DNA of 64,000 bases, taken from an uncultured Acetatifactor sp. Its GTDB lineage: Bacteria; Bacillota; Clostridia; Lachnospirales; Lachnospiraceae. Positions within the stretch are counted from its first letter, which is position 1, and each line of letters starts with the position of its first letter. Both the position numbers and the translations under genes were made by a program. The stretch is taken from assembly GCA_947586055.1 (NCBI GenBank), contig CANPXL010000008.1, positions 1 to 64,000 of the forward strand. The letters run 5' to 3'. The notes beneath the pieces were generated by a model. That model ran no database searches. It was not told the origin of the DNA and saw only the letters and a program-made list of their open reading frames with translations. This document shows positions 44,122 through 52,947 of the stretch, one piece after another.

Positions 44122-44880
44122 ATGGAGGATCTGGTCAGTGTCATTACACCGGTTTACAATGTGGAAAGGCTGATCGCGGAGACGATGGACAGCGTGCTGG
44201 CCCAGACGGATCCGAACTGGGAGCTTCTCCTTGTGGAGGACTGCAGCACGGACAACAGCGTCTCGGTGATCTCGGCGTATCTGGAGGAAAAGAAGGACCC
44301 GCGGCTTCGACTGATCCGTCAGCCTTCCAATCAGGGAGCAGCCAGAGCCAGAAACAGAGGACTTCGGGAAGCGCGCGGCAGATATATCGCTTATCTGGAC
44401 GCGGACGATCTGTGGATGCCGGAGAAGCTGGAAAGACAGCTGCGGCTGATGAAGGAAAAACAGGCGGCTTTTTCCTTTACGGGATATGAGTTCGCCGACG
44501 CCGACGGCAGGGGGCTGGGGAAAGTGGTGCGGGTGCCGGAGACGCTGTCCTACCGTCAAGCGCTGAGCAATACCACCATTTTTACGACCACCGTGATGTT
44601 CGACACGGACAAGATCCCCAAAAGCAAACTGGAAATGCCGGAGATCAAGAGCGAAGACACCGCGCTGTGGTGGCGGGTGCTGCGGTGGGGTTATACCGCG
44701 TATGGACTGGATGAGAATCTCGCCAGGTACCGCCGGCCCGGCCGGTCGCTGTCGTCCAACAAGCTGGAAGCCATCCGGCGGATCTGGAATCTGTATCGGA
44801 GAGAAGAGGGCCTTGGAATCGCGGCCAGCGCGCGGTATTTCTGCTTCTGGGCGATCCGCGCCGTCGCAAGAAGGATCTGA
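44122..44880 (+). CDS. Family 2 glycosyltransferase
   Basis: 252 residues, soluble or peripheral GT-A enzyme. VSVITPVYNVERLIAETMDS starts the nucleotide-sugar fold; LLLVEDCSTDNS, NQGAARARNRGLREARG and IAYLDADDLWMPEKLERQL (D-x-D with the usual DDLW) follow. KSEDTALWWRVLRWG is the conserved acceptor-side motif (ED). This resembles enzymes that add one sugar in teichuronic acid or O-antigen synthesis. Donor and acceptor are unknown. It begins nine bases after the previous gene and ends before a GC-rich terminator-like hairpin. Confidence 0.9.
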   Translation: MEDLVSVITPVYNVERLIAETMDSVLAQTDPNWELLLVEDCSTDNSVSVISAYLEEKKDPRLRLIRQPSNQGAARARNRGLREARGRYIAYLDADDLWMPEKLERQLRLMKEKQAAFSFTGYEFADADGRGLGKVVRVPETLSYRQALSNTTIFTTTVMFDTDKIPKSKLEMPEIKSEDTALWWRVLRWGYTAYGLDENLARYRRPGRSLSSNKLEAIRRIWNLYRREEGLGIAASARYFCFWAIRAVARRI

Positions 44881-44881
44881 T

Positions 44882-44941
44882 CCCTGCCCCGCAGGAGAAC
44901 CCTGTACGGGGTAGAGTTTGCGTTCGCTCGGGGCAGGGTTT
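44882..44941 (+). terminator. Terminator-like hairpin after the first GT2 gene
   Basis: CCCTGCCCCG (44882-44891) and CGGGGCAGGG (44929-44938) form a perfect ten-bp stem. The 37-base loop contains a smaller hairpin (ACCC/GGGT). Only TTT follows, so termination may be partial. Confidence 0.6.
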
Positions 44942-44971
44942 GATTCCGGACTGTACGGAATGGGGAAAATG

Positions 44972-44980
44972 TGTTATACT
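44972..44980 (+). promoter_or_regulatory. Extended -10 promoter of the glycan operon
   Basis: TG-T-TATACT (44972-44980) is an extended -10; no good -35 is visible at 17 bases. It would start the run of genes from 45054, with a leader of about 65 bases. Confidence 0.45.
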
Positions 44981-45053
44981 TTAAACGGCGCTTCCTCTGT
45001 CCTGGAGGCTGGCCGAACCGATGCTGTAAATCGAGAAACCGGAGGAAAATGGC

Positions 45054-46529
45054 TTGAGTACCGGTACCAATGAAAAAAACATCAGGAAACTTGAAATATT
45101 CAAGAGACTGATCAACCTGGGCCTGATCGCCGGCTGCCTGCTTTTGGAGATCGCAGCCTTTGAGTATCACTGGCGGGTCCATTACCAGCCCGGGCTGGTG
45201 GAAGACCTGCAGCAGCTGTGGTACAGGGGAAACTGGGCGGAGATTTCTTTTTACGCGGTCGTTCTGATCTTTTTGTCGGCTACTTACGGCGGCACCCGGC
45301 TGGGGTATCAGAAAAACGCCGAGATTGTTTTTTCTCAGGTGCTGTCCACCCTGCTGGCAAACATCATTATCTACTGTGAGCTCTCCATTATGGCGCGGCG
45401 CCTCTTTGCGCCGGATGCGTTTGTGGCGATGATGGCGGAGCAGACGTTGATCGTCCTGGTCTATATGAATGTGGCCAACCGGATCTACCGGTCTATCTTC
45501 CCGCCGAGAAAACTGCTGCTCATCCACGGAGACCGGCCTGTCCAGTCTCTCTGCAGCAAGTTTGAAAGCCGCAGGGATAAGTATATCATCACCAGAACCG
45601 TGCATGTGAACCGGGGGTTTCAGGCGGTCTGCAAAGTCATTCTGGAGTCTTACGCGACAGGCGAATGCGACGCCGTTGTGATCGGCGACATCTCGGTGGA
45701 AGAAAGAGGACCGCTCCTTAAGTTCTGTTACGGAAGATCCATCCGGGTGTACCTCATACCGAAAATTACGGATGTCATTTTAATGGGCGCGGAAGAGCTC
45801 CATGTATTCGACAGTCCCATGCTGCTGACGCGGGAATACAGCCTTACCATGGAAGAGCGGTTTTTCAAGCGCACAATAGACATTTTCTGTTCTCTGCTCC
45901 TTCTGATCCTGACGTCGCCGTTCATGCTGGTCACGGCGGCAGCCATAAAGCTTTACGACGGGGGGCCGGTGTTGTACAGACAGGTGCGCTGCACGCGCAA
46001 CCAGAGGAGATTTTATATCCTGAAATTCCGCAGTATGAGGACGGATGCGGAAAAGGACGGGGTGGCAAGGCTTGCGAAGAAAGGGGACGACCGCATTACT
46101 CCCATCGGAAGAGTGATCCGGAAATGCCGGATCGACGAACTGCCCCAGCTGTTCAATATTTTAAAGGGAGATATGTCCTTTATCGGGCCCAGACCGGAGC
46201 GGCCCGAGATCATGGAGCAGTATCTGGAAATCATGCCGGAGTTCGCCTTCCGCATGAAGGTGCGGGCGGGACTTGCGGGATTTGCGCAGGTGTACGGGAA
46301 ATACAATACTTCTCCTTACGATAAGCTGAAGCTGGATCTGACTTACATTGAGAATTATTCCATCTGGCTTGACATTAAGCTGATGATCCTGACGATCAAG
46401 GTTCTGTTCTGGCCGGACAGCACCGAGGGGGTCGAGGCGGAACAGATCACGGCTCTGCGTCAGGAGGCGATTTTAAACGAATCGCAGGCAAAAACGGAAC
46501 CCACAGAGGAGAACGCCGATGAAAGTTGA
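45054..46529 (+). CDS. Initiating sugar (phosphoglycosyl) transferase, WbaP/WcaJ-like
   Basis: 491 residues. About four N-terminal helices (to about 145), a CoA-binding-like middle domain, one reinserting helix (FCSLLLLILTSPFMLVTAAA, about 283-303), and the catalytic bacterial sugar transferase domain: YRQVRCTRNQRRFYILKFRS, RIDELPQLFNILKGDMSFIG with PRPERPE, VRAGLAGFAQVYGKYNTSPY. The Asp-Glu catalytic dyad is in RIDELPQ. It transfers a sugar phosphate to undecaprenyl phosphate, the first step of glycan assembly. The start is TTG 45054 after GGAGG; an ATG at 45049 gives only two codons. The next gene overlaps by 11 bases. Confidence 0.95.
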   Translation: MSTGTNEKNIRKLEIFKRLINLGLIAGCLLLEIAAFEYHWRVHYQPGLVEDLQQLWYRGNWAEISFYAVVLIFLSATYGGTRLGYQKNAEIVFSQVLSTLLANIIIYCELSIMARRLFAPDAFVAMMAEQTLIVLVYMNVANRIYRSIFPPRKLLLIHGDRPVQSLCSKFESRRDKYIITRTVHVNRGFQAVCKVILESYATGECDAVVIGDISVEERGPLLKFCYGRSIRVYLIPKITDVILMGAEELHVFDSPMLLTREYSLTMEERFFKRTIDIFCSLLLLILTSPFMLVTAAAIKLYDGGPVLYRQVRCTRNQRRFYILKFRSMRTDAEKDGVARLAKKGDDRITPIGRVIRKCRIDELPQLFNILKGDMSFIGPRPERPEIMEQYLEIMPEFAFRMKVRAGLAGFAQVYGKYNTSPYDKLKLDLTYIENYSIWLDIKLMILTIKVLFWPDSTEGVEAEQITALRQEAILNESQAKTEPTEENADES

Positions 46530-47316
46530 AGTGCTGGCTTCCGTTATGAACCAGAACCCCGAGACCATAGCAAAGAGGATGCGGCTTGCCTCTGACGCGG
46601 TGATTATAAATCAGTGCGACAGGCTGGATTATGAAGAGACAGCGCTGGGAGAACATACCTTACGCTTTTTTTCGTTTCCGGACCGGGGGGTGGGGCGCAG
46701 CCGGAATGAAGCGATTCTGCGGGCAAAGGGGGATATCTGCCTGTTCTCGGATCAGGATATTGTATATGAACCGGGCTATGCGGAAAAGATCCTGAAGGAA
46801 TTTCGCCGCCGTCCCGACGCGGACCTGATCCTTTTTAATATTGCCATCAAAGAGGACCGCAGGACCTATCATATCACAAAGCGAAAAAGAGTCCGCTGGT
46901 ACAACTGCGGGAGGTACGGCGCGGTGAGCTTTGCCGTGCGCAGGGAAAGCCTGCTTTCGCTGGGCGTTACCTTCTCCCTGCTCTTCGGGGGAGGAGCAAG
47001 ATACAGCAGCGGAGAGGACAGCCTCTTCCTGAAAGAATTTATGAAAAAAGGCGGAAGAGTCTATACGGCGCCGGTGACCATCGGCCGGGAAGAGTCGGAG
47101 AAATCTACTTGGTTTGAGGGGTACAACGAAAAATTTTTTTATGACAGAGGCGTGCTCTACCGGTATCTGTACGGCAGGATGGATGGGATCATAGCGGTCC
47201 GGTTTCTCCTTGTACACAGAAAAAAGCTGTGCGGGGAAGCAGGGTTTTTGCAGTGTCTGCGCTGGATGAAAAAAGGGATGGCTTTGCAGAAGCGGGGTAC
47301 TGCAGGCGGGAACTGA
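46519..47316 (+). CDS. Family 2-like glycosyltransferase
   Basis: 265 residues with a shortened GT-A N terminus. It begins MKVEVLASVMNQNPETIAKR, has SRNEAILRAKGDICLFSDQD (the DQD stands in place of D-x-D), then KRVRWYNCGRYGAVSFAVRR and GGARYSSGEDSLFLKEFMKK (ED acceptor motif). Proteins of this kind are found in capsule and exopolysaccharide loci. The start overlaps the previous stop by 11 bases, so it is translationally coupled. Confidence 0.85.
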   Translation: MKVEVLASVMNQNPETIAKRMRLASDAVIINQCDRLDYEETALGEHTLRFFSFPDRGVGRSRNEAILRAKGDICLFSDQDIVYEPGYAEKILKEFRRRPDADLILFNIAIKEDRRTYHITKRKRVRWYNCGRYGAVSFAVRRESLLSLGVTFSLLFGGGARYSSGEDSLFLKEFMKKGGRVYTAPVTIGREESEKSTWFEGYNEKFFYDRGVLYRYLYGRMDGIIAVRFLLVHRKKLCGEAGFLQCLRWMKKGMALQKRGTAGGN

Positions 47317-47386
47317 GAACGGAGAACTGGGGGGCGGCCGCGCCGCGTGCGCTGCAGCCGCATAAGCGGGTCAACGAGGTGTGGGT

Positions 47387-48775
47387 ATGAAGGTATTGTG
47401 GCTTTGCAACGTAATGGTACCGATGATAGCGGAACAGCTGAATCTGGAAGCGACGAACAAAGAAGGATGGATATCGGGCATCCTGGATGTTGTTCTGAAA
47501 AAACAGAAGGAAAACGGGGTGGAACTGTCCATTGCTTTTCCGGCGCCCAAAATTCTGTTCCCGGAAAACCACGAGATCTGCAAAAAGGTGATCCGGCGGG
47601 AAGACGCAGTTCTGAACTGTTACGGTTTTTTCGAGGATGTCCTTCATGCCGAGGTTTATAATCCTGCGTTGGAGGACATGATGCGCAAGATCGTGCAGGA
47701 TGTTCAGCCGGATCTTGTCCATTGCTTCGGAACGGAATATCCCCATACTCTGGCAATGTGCCGGATCTTTCCGGACAGGAAAAGACTGCTGATCGGTCTC
47801 CAGGGGATCTGCGCCATGTATGCGGAAGCGTATCCTGCGGATATACCGGATAAGGCGTTTCGGAAAGTGACGCTGCGGGATCACATAAAGAGAGACAGCA
47901 TGACGGAACAGCAGCAGAAATTTGTCCGGCGGGGAATGATGGAGAAGGAATCTATCGAAATTGCAGGAAATATCACGGGGCGCACGGAATGGGACCGGCT
48001 CTGCACCAGAAAATGGAATCAGGACGCCCGCTATTTTAATATGAACGAAATCCTGCGCCCGGAATTTTACAACGCCCAATGGGATCCGGATCGGTGCGTT
48101 CCCCATTCCGTTTTTATCAGTCAGGGCGATTATCCCATCAAAGGTCTGCATTATATGCTTCTTGCCATGCCCCTGATACTGGCCAGGTTTCCGGATGCGA
48201 CCCTGTATGTGGCGGGAAACAGCGTCGTCGGCCACGCCACGCTGAAACAGAAGCTGAAGATATCGGGTTACGGGAAATACCTTCTCAGGCTGATCAGGGA
48301 AAACAATCTGGAAAACAAGGTGAAATTTTTGGGCAAGCTGAACGCGGACCAGATGCTGGCGGCTTATCTGCGCAGCAGCCTGTTCGTATGCTGCTCCGCC
48401 GCAGAAAATTCTCCCAATTCCCTGGGGGAGGCCATGCTTCTTGGAATGCCCTGCGTCAGCGCCGATGTGGGCGGGATTCCAAGCCTGTTTGTGGACGGCG
48501 AAGACGGCATTCTGTATGAGGGATTCCGGATTGGGCAAAGCGCAAGGGGCGCCGGCAGGACGAAGGACGACGACAGGCAGCTGAAGACGGTGGCAAAGCG
48601 GCTGGCTGGCGCCGTGACGGAGGTGTGGAAGAATCCGCAGAAGCAGAGCGAATATTGTCAGGGCGCGAGGAAACATGCAAGGCGGACCCACAACAGGGAG
48701 ATTAATTATATGAAGCTCATGGAAATCTATGCGAAGATTCTTGCCGATGAGCCGCCCGGGGATGAGACAGTATGA
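47387..48775 (+). CDS. Family 4 glycosyltransferase
   Basis: 462 residues, GT-B fold. It starts MKVLWLCNVMVPMIAEQLNL. The C-terminal nucleotide-sugar part has VFISQGDYPIKGLHYMLLAM, LYVAGNS, VKFLGKLNADQMLAAYLRSS and the conserved ENSPNSLGEAMLLGMPCVSA then DVGGIPSLFVDGEDGILY (E-x7-E region). I chose ATG 47387, with GAGGTG upstream; a GTG two codons earlier is in frame. It overlaps the next gene by four bases (ATGA). Confidence 0.93.
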   Translation: MKVLWLCNVMVPMIAEQLNLEATNKEGWISGILDVVLKKQKENGVELSIAFPAPKILFPENHEICKKVIRREDAVLNCYGFFEDVLHAEVYNPALEDMMRKIVQDVQPDLVHCFGTEYPHTLAMCRIFPDRKRLLIGLQGICAMYAEAYPADIPDKAFRKVTLRDHIKRDSMTEQQQKFVRRGMMEKESIEIAGNITGRTEWDRLCTRKWNQDARYFNMNEILRPEFYNAQWDPDRCVPHSVFISQGDYPIKGLHYMLLAMPLILARFPDATLYVAGNSVVGHATLKQKLKISGYGKYLLRLIRENNLENKVKFLGKLNADQMLAAYLRSSLFVCCSAAENSPNSLGEAMLLGMPCVSADVGGIPSLFVDGEDGILYEGFRIGQSARGAGRTKDDDRQLKTVAKRLAGAVTEVWKNPQKQSEYCQGARKHARRTHNREINYMKLMEIYAKILADEPPGDETV

Positions 48776-50025
48776 AAGTGGTATTTGTGTCAAATTATAT
48801 CAACCATCACCAGATCCCGTTCTGCAATGAAATGCACCGTCTGTTAAAGGGAGAGTTTGTCTTTATCCAGACGCAGGCCATGGAGGCGGAAAGGGTAAAG
48901 ATGGGGTGGCATGAGGAAATGAGACCGGCGTACGTGAAATGCTGGTATGAAGAGCCGGAGCGCTGCAGGGAGCTGGTCCTTCAGTGCGGGACGGCTCTGT
49001 TCGGCGGGACGGACGACGAAAGCTATATTCAGGAAAGGCTGAGATCCGGAAAGCCCGTGATCCGCATCAGCGAACGCCTGTACAGGGACGGTCAGTGGAA
49101 GGCAATCTCTCCCCGCGGACTGCGGAAAAAGTATATGGATCATACCCGCTACCGGAACAGCCGGGTGTATCTTTTGTGCTCAGGCGCTTATGTGCCGTCG
49201 GATTTTCACATCGTGAGAGCGTATCCCGGGAAAATGTACTGCTTTGGGTATTTCCCGGAGACGCGCCGGTATGATGCGGAAACGCTGTTCGGAGAAAAAG
49301 GCTGGGAACAGCCGGAAGGGATCAAAACGCCGTATCTGCTCTGGGCAGGGCGGATGATCGGCCTGAAGCATCCGAAACTGGCGCTGGAGACGGCGGCGTA
49401 TCTGAAGGAGAGAAAAATTCCCTTTCATCTGGACATGGCAGGCGACGGAGAGATGCGGCGGGAGATGGAAGAACTGTGCCGCAGGCTTGGCCTGGGGGAG
49501 CAGGTTCGTTTTTTGGGTTTTCAATCTCCCGAACAGATTCGCAGCCTGATGGAGAAGGCGGATATCTTCCTGTTTACCAGCAATCGGAAGGAAGGCTGGG
49601 GCGCGGTGGCAAACGAGGCGATGAACAGCGGCTGCGCGCTTGTGGCGGACCATATGATTGGCGCCGTGCCCTATCTGATCTGCGACGGCTCTAACGGATT
49701 CATATATGAAGACGGAAACAGGAAGGAGCTTTTTGAAAAGGTCCGACGGCTTACGGAGGACAGAAAGCTTTGCCGCACCGTCGGGCAGCAGGCGTATCGT
49801 ACCATAACGGAAAACTGGAACGCGGAGAATGCCGCGGCAAGGCTTCTTGAGCTGATAGAAAGCCTGACGGGAGGCGGCGAAGCGCCGTCGGTCCCGCGGG
49901 ACGGCTGCTTTCGGGGGACCCTTTCTCCCTGCTGCCCGGCGCCGCTTCTGACGGAGCGCGCCGCCCGCCGGCTGGTGAAAAAGCAGGGAGCAGATTTTCG
50001 GAATGCCGTCAAAACGGCGGAATGA
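48772..50025 (+). CDS. Family 4 glycosyltransferase
   Basis: 417 residues, GT-B fold. The N terminus MKVVFVSNYINHHQIPFCNE is typical of one capsule/EPS subgroup. The C-terminal part has LLWAGRMIGLKHPKLALETA, VRFLGFQSPEQIRSLMEKAD, FTSNRKEGWGAVANEAMNSG and CALVADHMIGAVPYLI. The last 50 residues are basic and Pro/Arg-rich and may be disordered. Translation is coupled to its neighbour upstream, and the next gene starts nine bases past its stop or overlaps it. Confidence 0.92.
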   Translation: MKVVFVSNYINHHQIPFCNEMHRLLKGEFVFIQTQAMEAERVKMGWHEEMRPAYVKCWYEEPERCRELVLQCGTALFGGTDDESYIQERLRSGKPVIRISERLYRDGQWKAISPRGLRKKYMDHTRYRNSRVYLLCSGAYVPSDFHIVRAYPGKMYCFGYFPETRRYDAETLFGEKGWEQPEGIKTPYLLWAGRMIGLKHPKLALETAAYLKERKIPFHLDMAGDGEMRREMEELCRRLGLGEQVRFLGFQSPEQIRSLMEKADIFLFTSNRKEGWGAVANEAMNSGCALVADHMIGAVPYLICDGSNGFIYEDGNRKELFEKVRRLTEDRKLCRTVGQQAYRTITENWNAENAAARLLELIESLTGGGEAPSVPRDGCFRGTLSPCCPAPLLTERAARRLVKKQGADFRNAVKTAE

Positions 50026-50033
50026 GAGGAACT

Positions 50034-51041
50034 ATGAAGGAGAATCCTGTCATTACAGTGATCATCCCCGTCTACAATATTCTGGACTGCCTGGAGAGAT
50101 GCGTCCGGTCCGTGACGGCTCAGACTTACAAAAATCTGGAGATCCTTTTGATCGACGACGGGTCTACGGACGGCACGGGAGAGCTGTGCGACCGGCTGGC
50201 GCGGGAGGATGACAGGATCCGGGTATTTCACAAGGGAAACGGAGGTTCTTCCTCGGCGAGAAACCTTGGGCTGAGACAGGCGACCGGAGAATATGTGGGA
50301 TTTGTGGACAGCGACGATTATATCGATCCTGATATGTATGAACGGCTTCTGCGCGCCGTCGCGGACTATGACGTAACCGCGGCGCAGGCGGCAAGGGACG
50401 AGATCGACGCGGACGGAAGACGGCTCCCGGATATCTGTGTGCCGCCGTCGGAACCCGAAGTGTGGGAGAGCAGGGATTTTTTCAGAGAACTGCTGCTCCA
50501 CAGAGGGGACTGTTCTTTTTGCACCAAGCTGCTGAAGCGGGAATTGTTTCAGGACCGTTTTTTCCCGGAGGGGAAGCTGAATGAAGATTTCCGCCTGCTG
50601 ATACAGATGCTGCCGCAGATCGGACGGATCGTGTCCCTGCCGCAGCAGTGCTATCATGTGTTCTACCGCATCGGGAGCAACTCGCGCAAGGCCGATCCAA
50701 ACTGCTTTTCCAGAGTTTATGCGGACTGTGTGGAAAACGCGGATCTGGCGCAGGATCTGGCGCGCGGCGACGCGGAGCTTGCCACCGTGGCTTTGCGGTT
50801 CGCGGTGTTTCAGCGGCTGGAGTATCTGCTTCATATTCCCATCCCGCAGATGCGAAAAGACAATCAGACATACCGTGAGATCGTCTCTTACCTGAGAAAA
50901 AACTGGCTTCGCGCCATGAAAAACCCTGTGTTGACCAAGAAGAACAAGCTGTACCACACGCTGTTTGCTCTTTCCCCCGCGGGAGTGAGACGCGTGCACA
51001 GACGGCTTCGGAGTTGTAATTTTACGGACGAAAGTGTATAA
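50034..51041 (+). CDS. Family 2 glycosyltransferase
   Basis: 335 residues. VITVIIPVYNILDCLERCVR, LLIDDGSTDGTGELCDRLA and YVGFVDSDDYIDPDMYERLL (D-x-D) are canonical for EpsJ/WcaA-type enzymes, and EDFRLLIQMLPQIGRI supplies the acceptor-side motif. The C-terminal 120 residues are helical. ATG 50034 has AGAGGA close upstream; ATG 50022 overlaps the previous stop (ATGA) and would add four residues. Confidence 0.92.
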   Translation: MKENPVITVIIPVYNILDCLERCVRSVTAQTYKNLEILLIDDGSTDGTGELCDRLAREDDRIRVFHKGNGGSSSARNLGLRQATGEYVGFVDSDDYIDPDMYERLLRAVADYDVTAAQAARDEIDADGRRLPDICVPPSEPEVWESRDFFRELLLHRGDCSFCTKLLKRELFQDRFFPEGKLNEDFRLLIQMLPQIGRIVSLPQQCYHVFYRIGSNSRKADPNCFSRVYADCVENADLAQDLARGDAELATVALRFAVFQRLEYLLHIPIPQMRKDNQTYREIVSYLRKNWLRAMKNPVLTKKNKLYHTLFALSPAGVRRVHRRLRSCNFTDESV

Positions 51042-51087
51042 TAAGCTGTCGGACGGTCAGGATAAAAGAGTAAGAGGTTTGCGTGCT

Positions 51088-52947
51088 GTGAAGAAGAACA
51101 ATTTTATGAAAATTCCTGTCAACCGAATTATTGCGCTTCTGCTGATGGATGCGATGTCGGTGCTCGCGGCGGCGTTCGGAGCGCTTTATATCCGGTTTGA
51201 ATTCAGCTTTTCCGGGATCATGCGGCAGTATCTGGATACATACGAGCATATCATTCTGCCGGATATTCTGTTTGTGGTGCTGTTTTTCACCCTGTGGAAG
51301 CTGTATAAGAGCGTGTGGCGTTACGCCAGCGCCAACGAGCTGATCAATATTGTCTCCGCCACCTTCTGCGCAGCAGCGGCGCAGGTGATCTACTGCCACG
51401 CCACGTCTCAGAAAATGCCAAAGAGCTATTATCTTCTTTACTGGTTCCTCTTGATGATATTTACCTGCTGCATCCGTTTCGGCTACAGGCTCCTGAGAAT
51501 TCTGAATAACAAAAGGGAAGCCATCGTAGACAGAAATGACCGGATCAACGCCATGATCATCGGCGCCGGCGCGGCGGGAAACATGATCCTGAAGGAAATC
51601 GAGACGAGCCGATACCTGAAGTATCATGTCAGATGCATCATCGACGACCAGCCCGGCTGTCACGGGAAGCTGATGCGCGGCATTCCCATTGTGGGAGGGC
51701 GGGATAAGATTCCGGATGCGGTGGGTCAGTACGGCATCGACGAGATCATTTTTGCCATTCCCTCCGCCGACGTACAGACAAGAAAAGAAATATTGGACAT
51801 CTGCGCCGGCACCGGCTGCCGGCTGAAAACGCTGCCGGGAATGTACCAGCTGATCAACGGCGACGTATCCGTATCCAAACTGAAAGAAGTTGAGATCGAG
51901 GATCTTCTGGGCAGAGAGCCCATACGGATCAATACCGAGGAGGTGCTCGGGTACGTAAACGGAAAAGTGGTGCTGGTGACGGGGGGAGGCGGCTCTATCG
52001 GGAGCGAGCTTTGCCGCCAGATCGCGTCTCATTCGCCGAAGCAGCTGCTTATCGTGGATATCTATGAAAACAACGCCTATGAGATCCAGCAGGAGCTGAT
52101 CAGAAAGTATCCGAATCTGAATCTTGTCGTGCTGATTGCTTCCGTGCGCAACACAAACCGGATGAATTATATTTTTGAGACTTACCGTCCCGATATCGTG
52201 TATCACGCGGCGGCCCATAAGCATGTCCCCCTGATGGAGACAAGCCCCAATGAAGCCATCAAAAATAACGTATTCGGCACATATAAGACGGCCATGGCGG
52301 CAGATCGGTACGGCGCGGACAAGTTTGTGCTGATTTCTACAGACAAAGCGGTCAACCCCACGAATATCATGGGAGCTTCCAAGCGGATCTGCGAGATGAT
52401 CATTCAGATGATGAATCAGCGTTCCAAGACGAACTTTGTGGCGGTGCGCTTTGGAAATGTGCTGGGAAGCAACGGCAGCGTCATACCGTTGTTCAAACAG
52501 CAGATCGCGGCGGGAGGACCGGTGACGGTGACGGACCCGAATATTATCCGCTATTTTATGACGATTCCGGAGGCGGTTTCTCTTGTCCTGCAGGCGGGAG
52601 CCTATGCCCAGGGAGGCGAGATCTTTGTGCTGGACATGGGAAAGCCGGTGAAAATCCTGGATCTGGCGAAAAATCTGATCAGGCTGTCCGGATACCGGGT
52701 GGGGGAGGATATTGAGATAACGTTTACGGGACTTCGTCCCGGCGAAAAGATGTATGAGGAACTGCTGATGGACGAAGAAGGGCTGAAAAAGACGGCCAAC
52801 AAGATGATTTTTATCGGCAGACCCATCCGATTTGACCAGGCAGTCTTTGAAAAGCAGCTGGACAGGCTGGCGAAGGAAGTGAAGCAGGAGACGGGGGACG
52901 TCCGCAGTCTGGTAAAGGAAATCGTGGAGACATATCATTATGAATAA
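51088..52947 (+). CDS. NDP-sugar 4,6-dehydratase, FlaA1/PglF/CapD-like membrane protein
   Basis: About 619 residues. Four N-terminal helices (about 10-120), a CoA-binding-like domain (AMIIGAGAAGNMILKEIETS), then the short-chain dehydrogenase domain: VVLVTGGGGSIGSELCRQIA near 297, YHAAAHKHVPLMETSPNEAI, and the catalytic M428-x3-K432 in IMGASKR. Methionine in place of tyrosine is the mark of UDP-GlcNAc 4,6-dehydratases such as PglF and FlaA1. The likely product is a UDP-4-keto-6-deoxy sugar. The start is uncertain: GTG 51088 (AAGAGG upstream), ATG 51106, or GTG 51034, which would overlap the previous gene. It feeds the aminotransferase at 56546 (inference). Confidence 0.92.
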   Translation: MKKNNFMKIPVNRIIALLLMDAMSVLAAAFGALYIRFEFSFSGIMRQYLDTYEHIILPDILFVVLFFTLWKLYKSVWRYASANELINIVSATFCAAAAQVIYCHATSQKMPKSYYLLYWFLLMIFTCCIRFGYRLLRILNNKREAIVDRNDRINAMIIGAGAAGNMILKEIETSRYLKYHVRCIIDDQPGCHGKLMRGIPIVGGRDKIPDAVGQYGIDEIIFAIPSADVQTRKEILDICAGTGCRLKTLPGMYQLINGDVSVSKLKEVEIEDLLGREPIRINTEEVLGYVNGKVVLVTGGGGSIGSELCRQIASHSPKQLLIVDIYENNAYEIQQELIRKYPNLNLVVLIASVRNTNRMNYIFETYRPDIVYHAAAHKHVPLMETSPNEAIKNNVFGTYKTAMAADRYGADKFVLISTDKAVNPTNIMGASKRICEMIIQMMNQRSKTNFVAVRFGNVLGSNGSVIPLFKQQIAAGGPVTVTDPNIIRYFMTIPEAVSLVLQAGAYAQGGEIFVLDMGKPVKILDLAKNLIRLSGYRVGEDIEITFTGLRPGEKMYEELLMDEEGLKKTANKMIFIGRPIRFDQAVFEKQLDRLAKEVKQETGDVRSLVKEIVETYHYE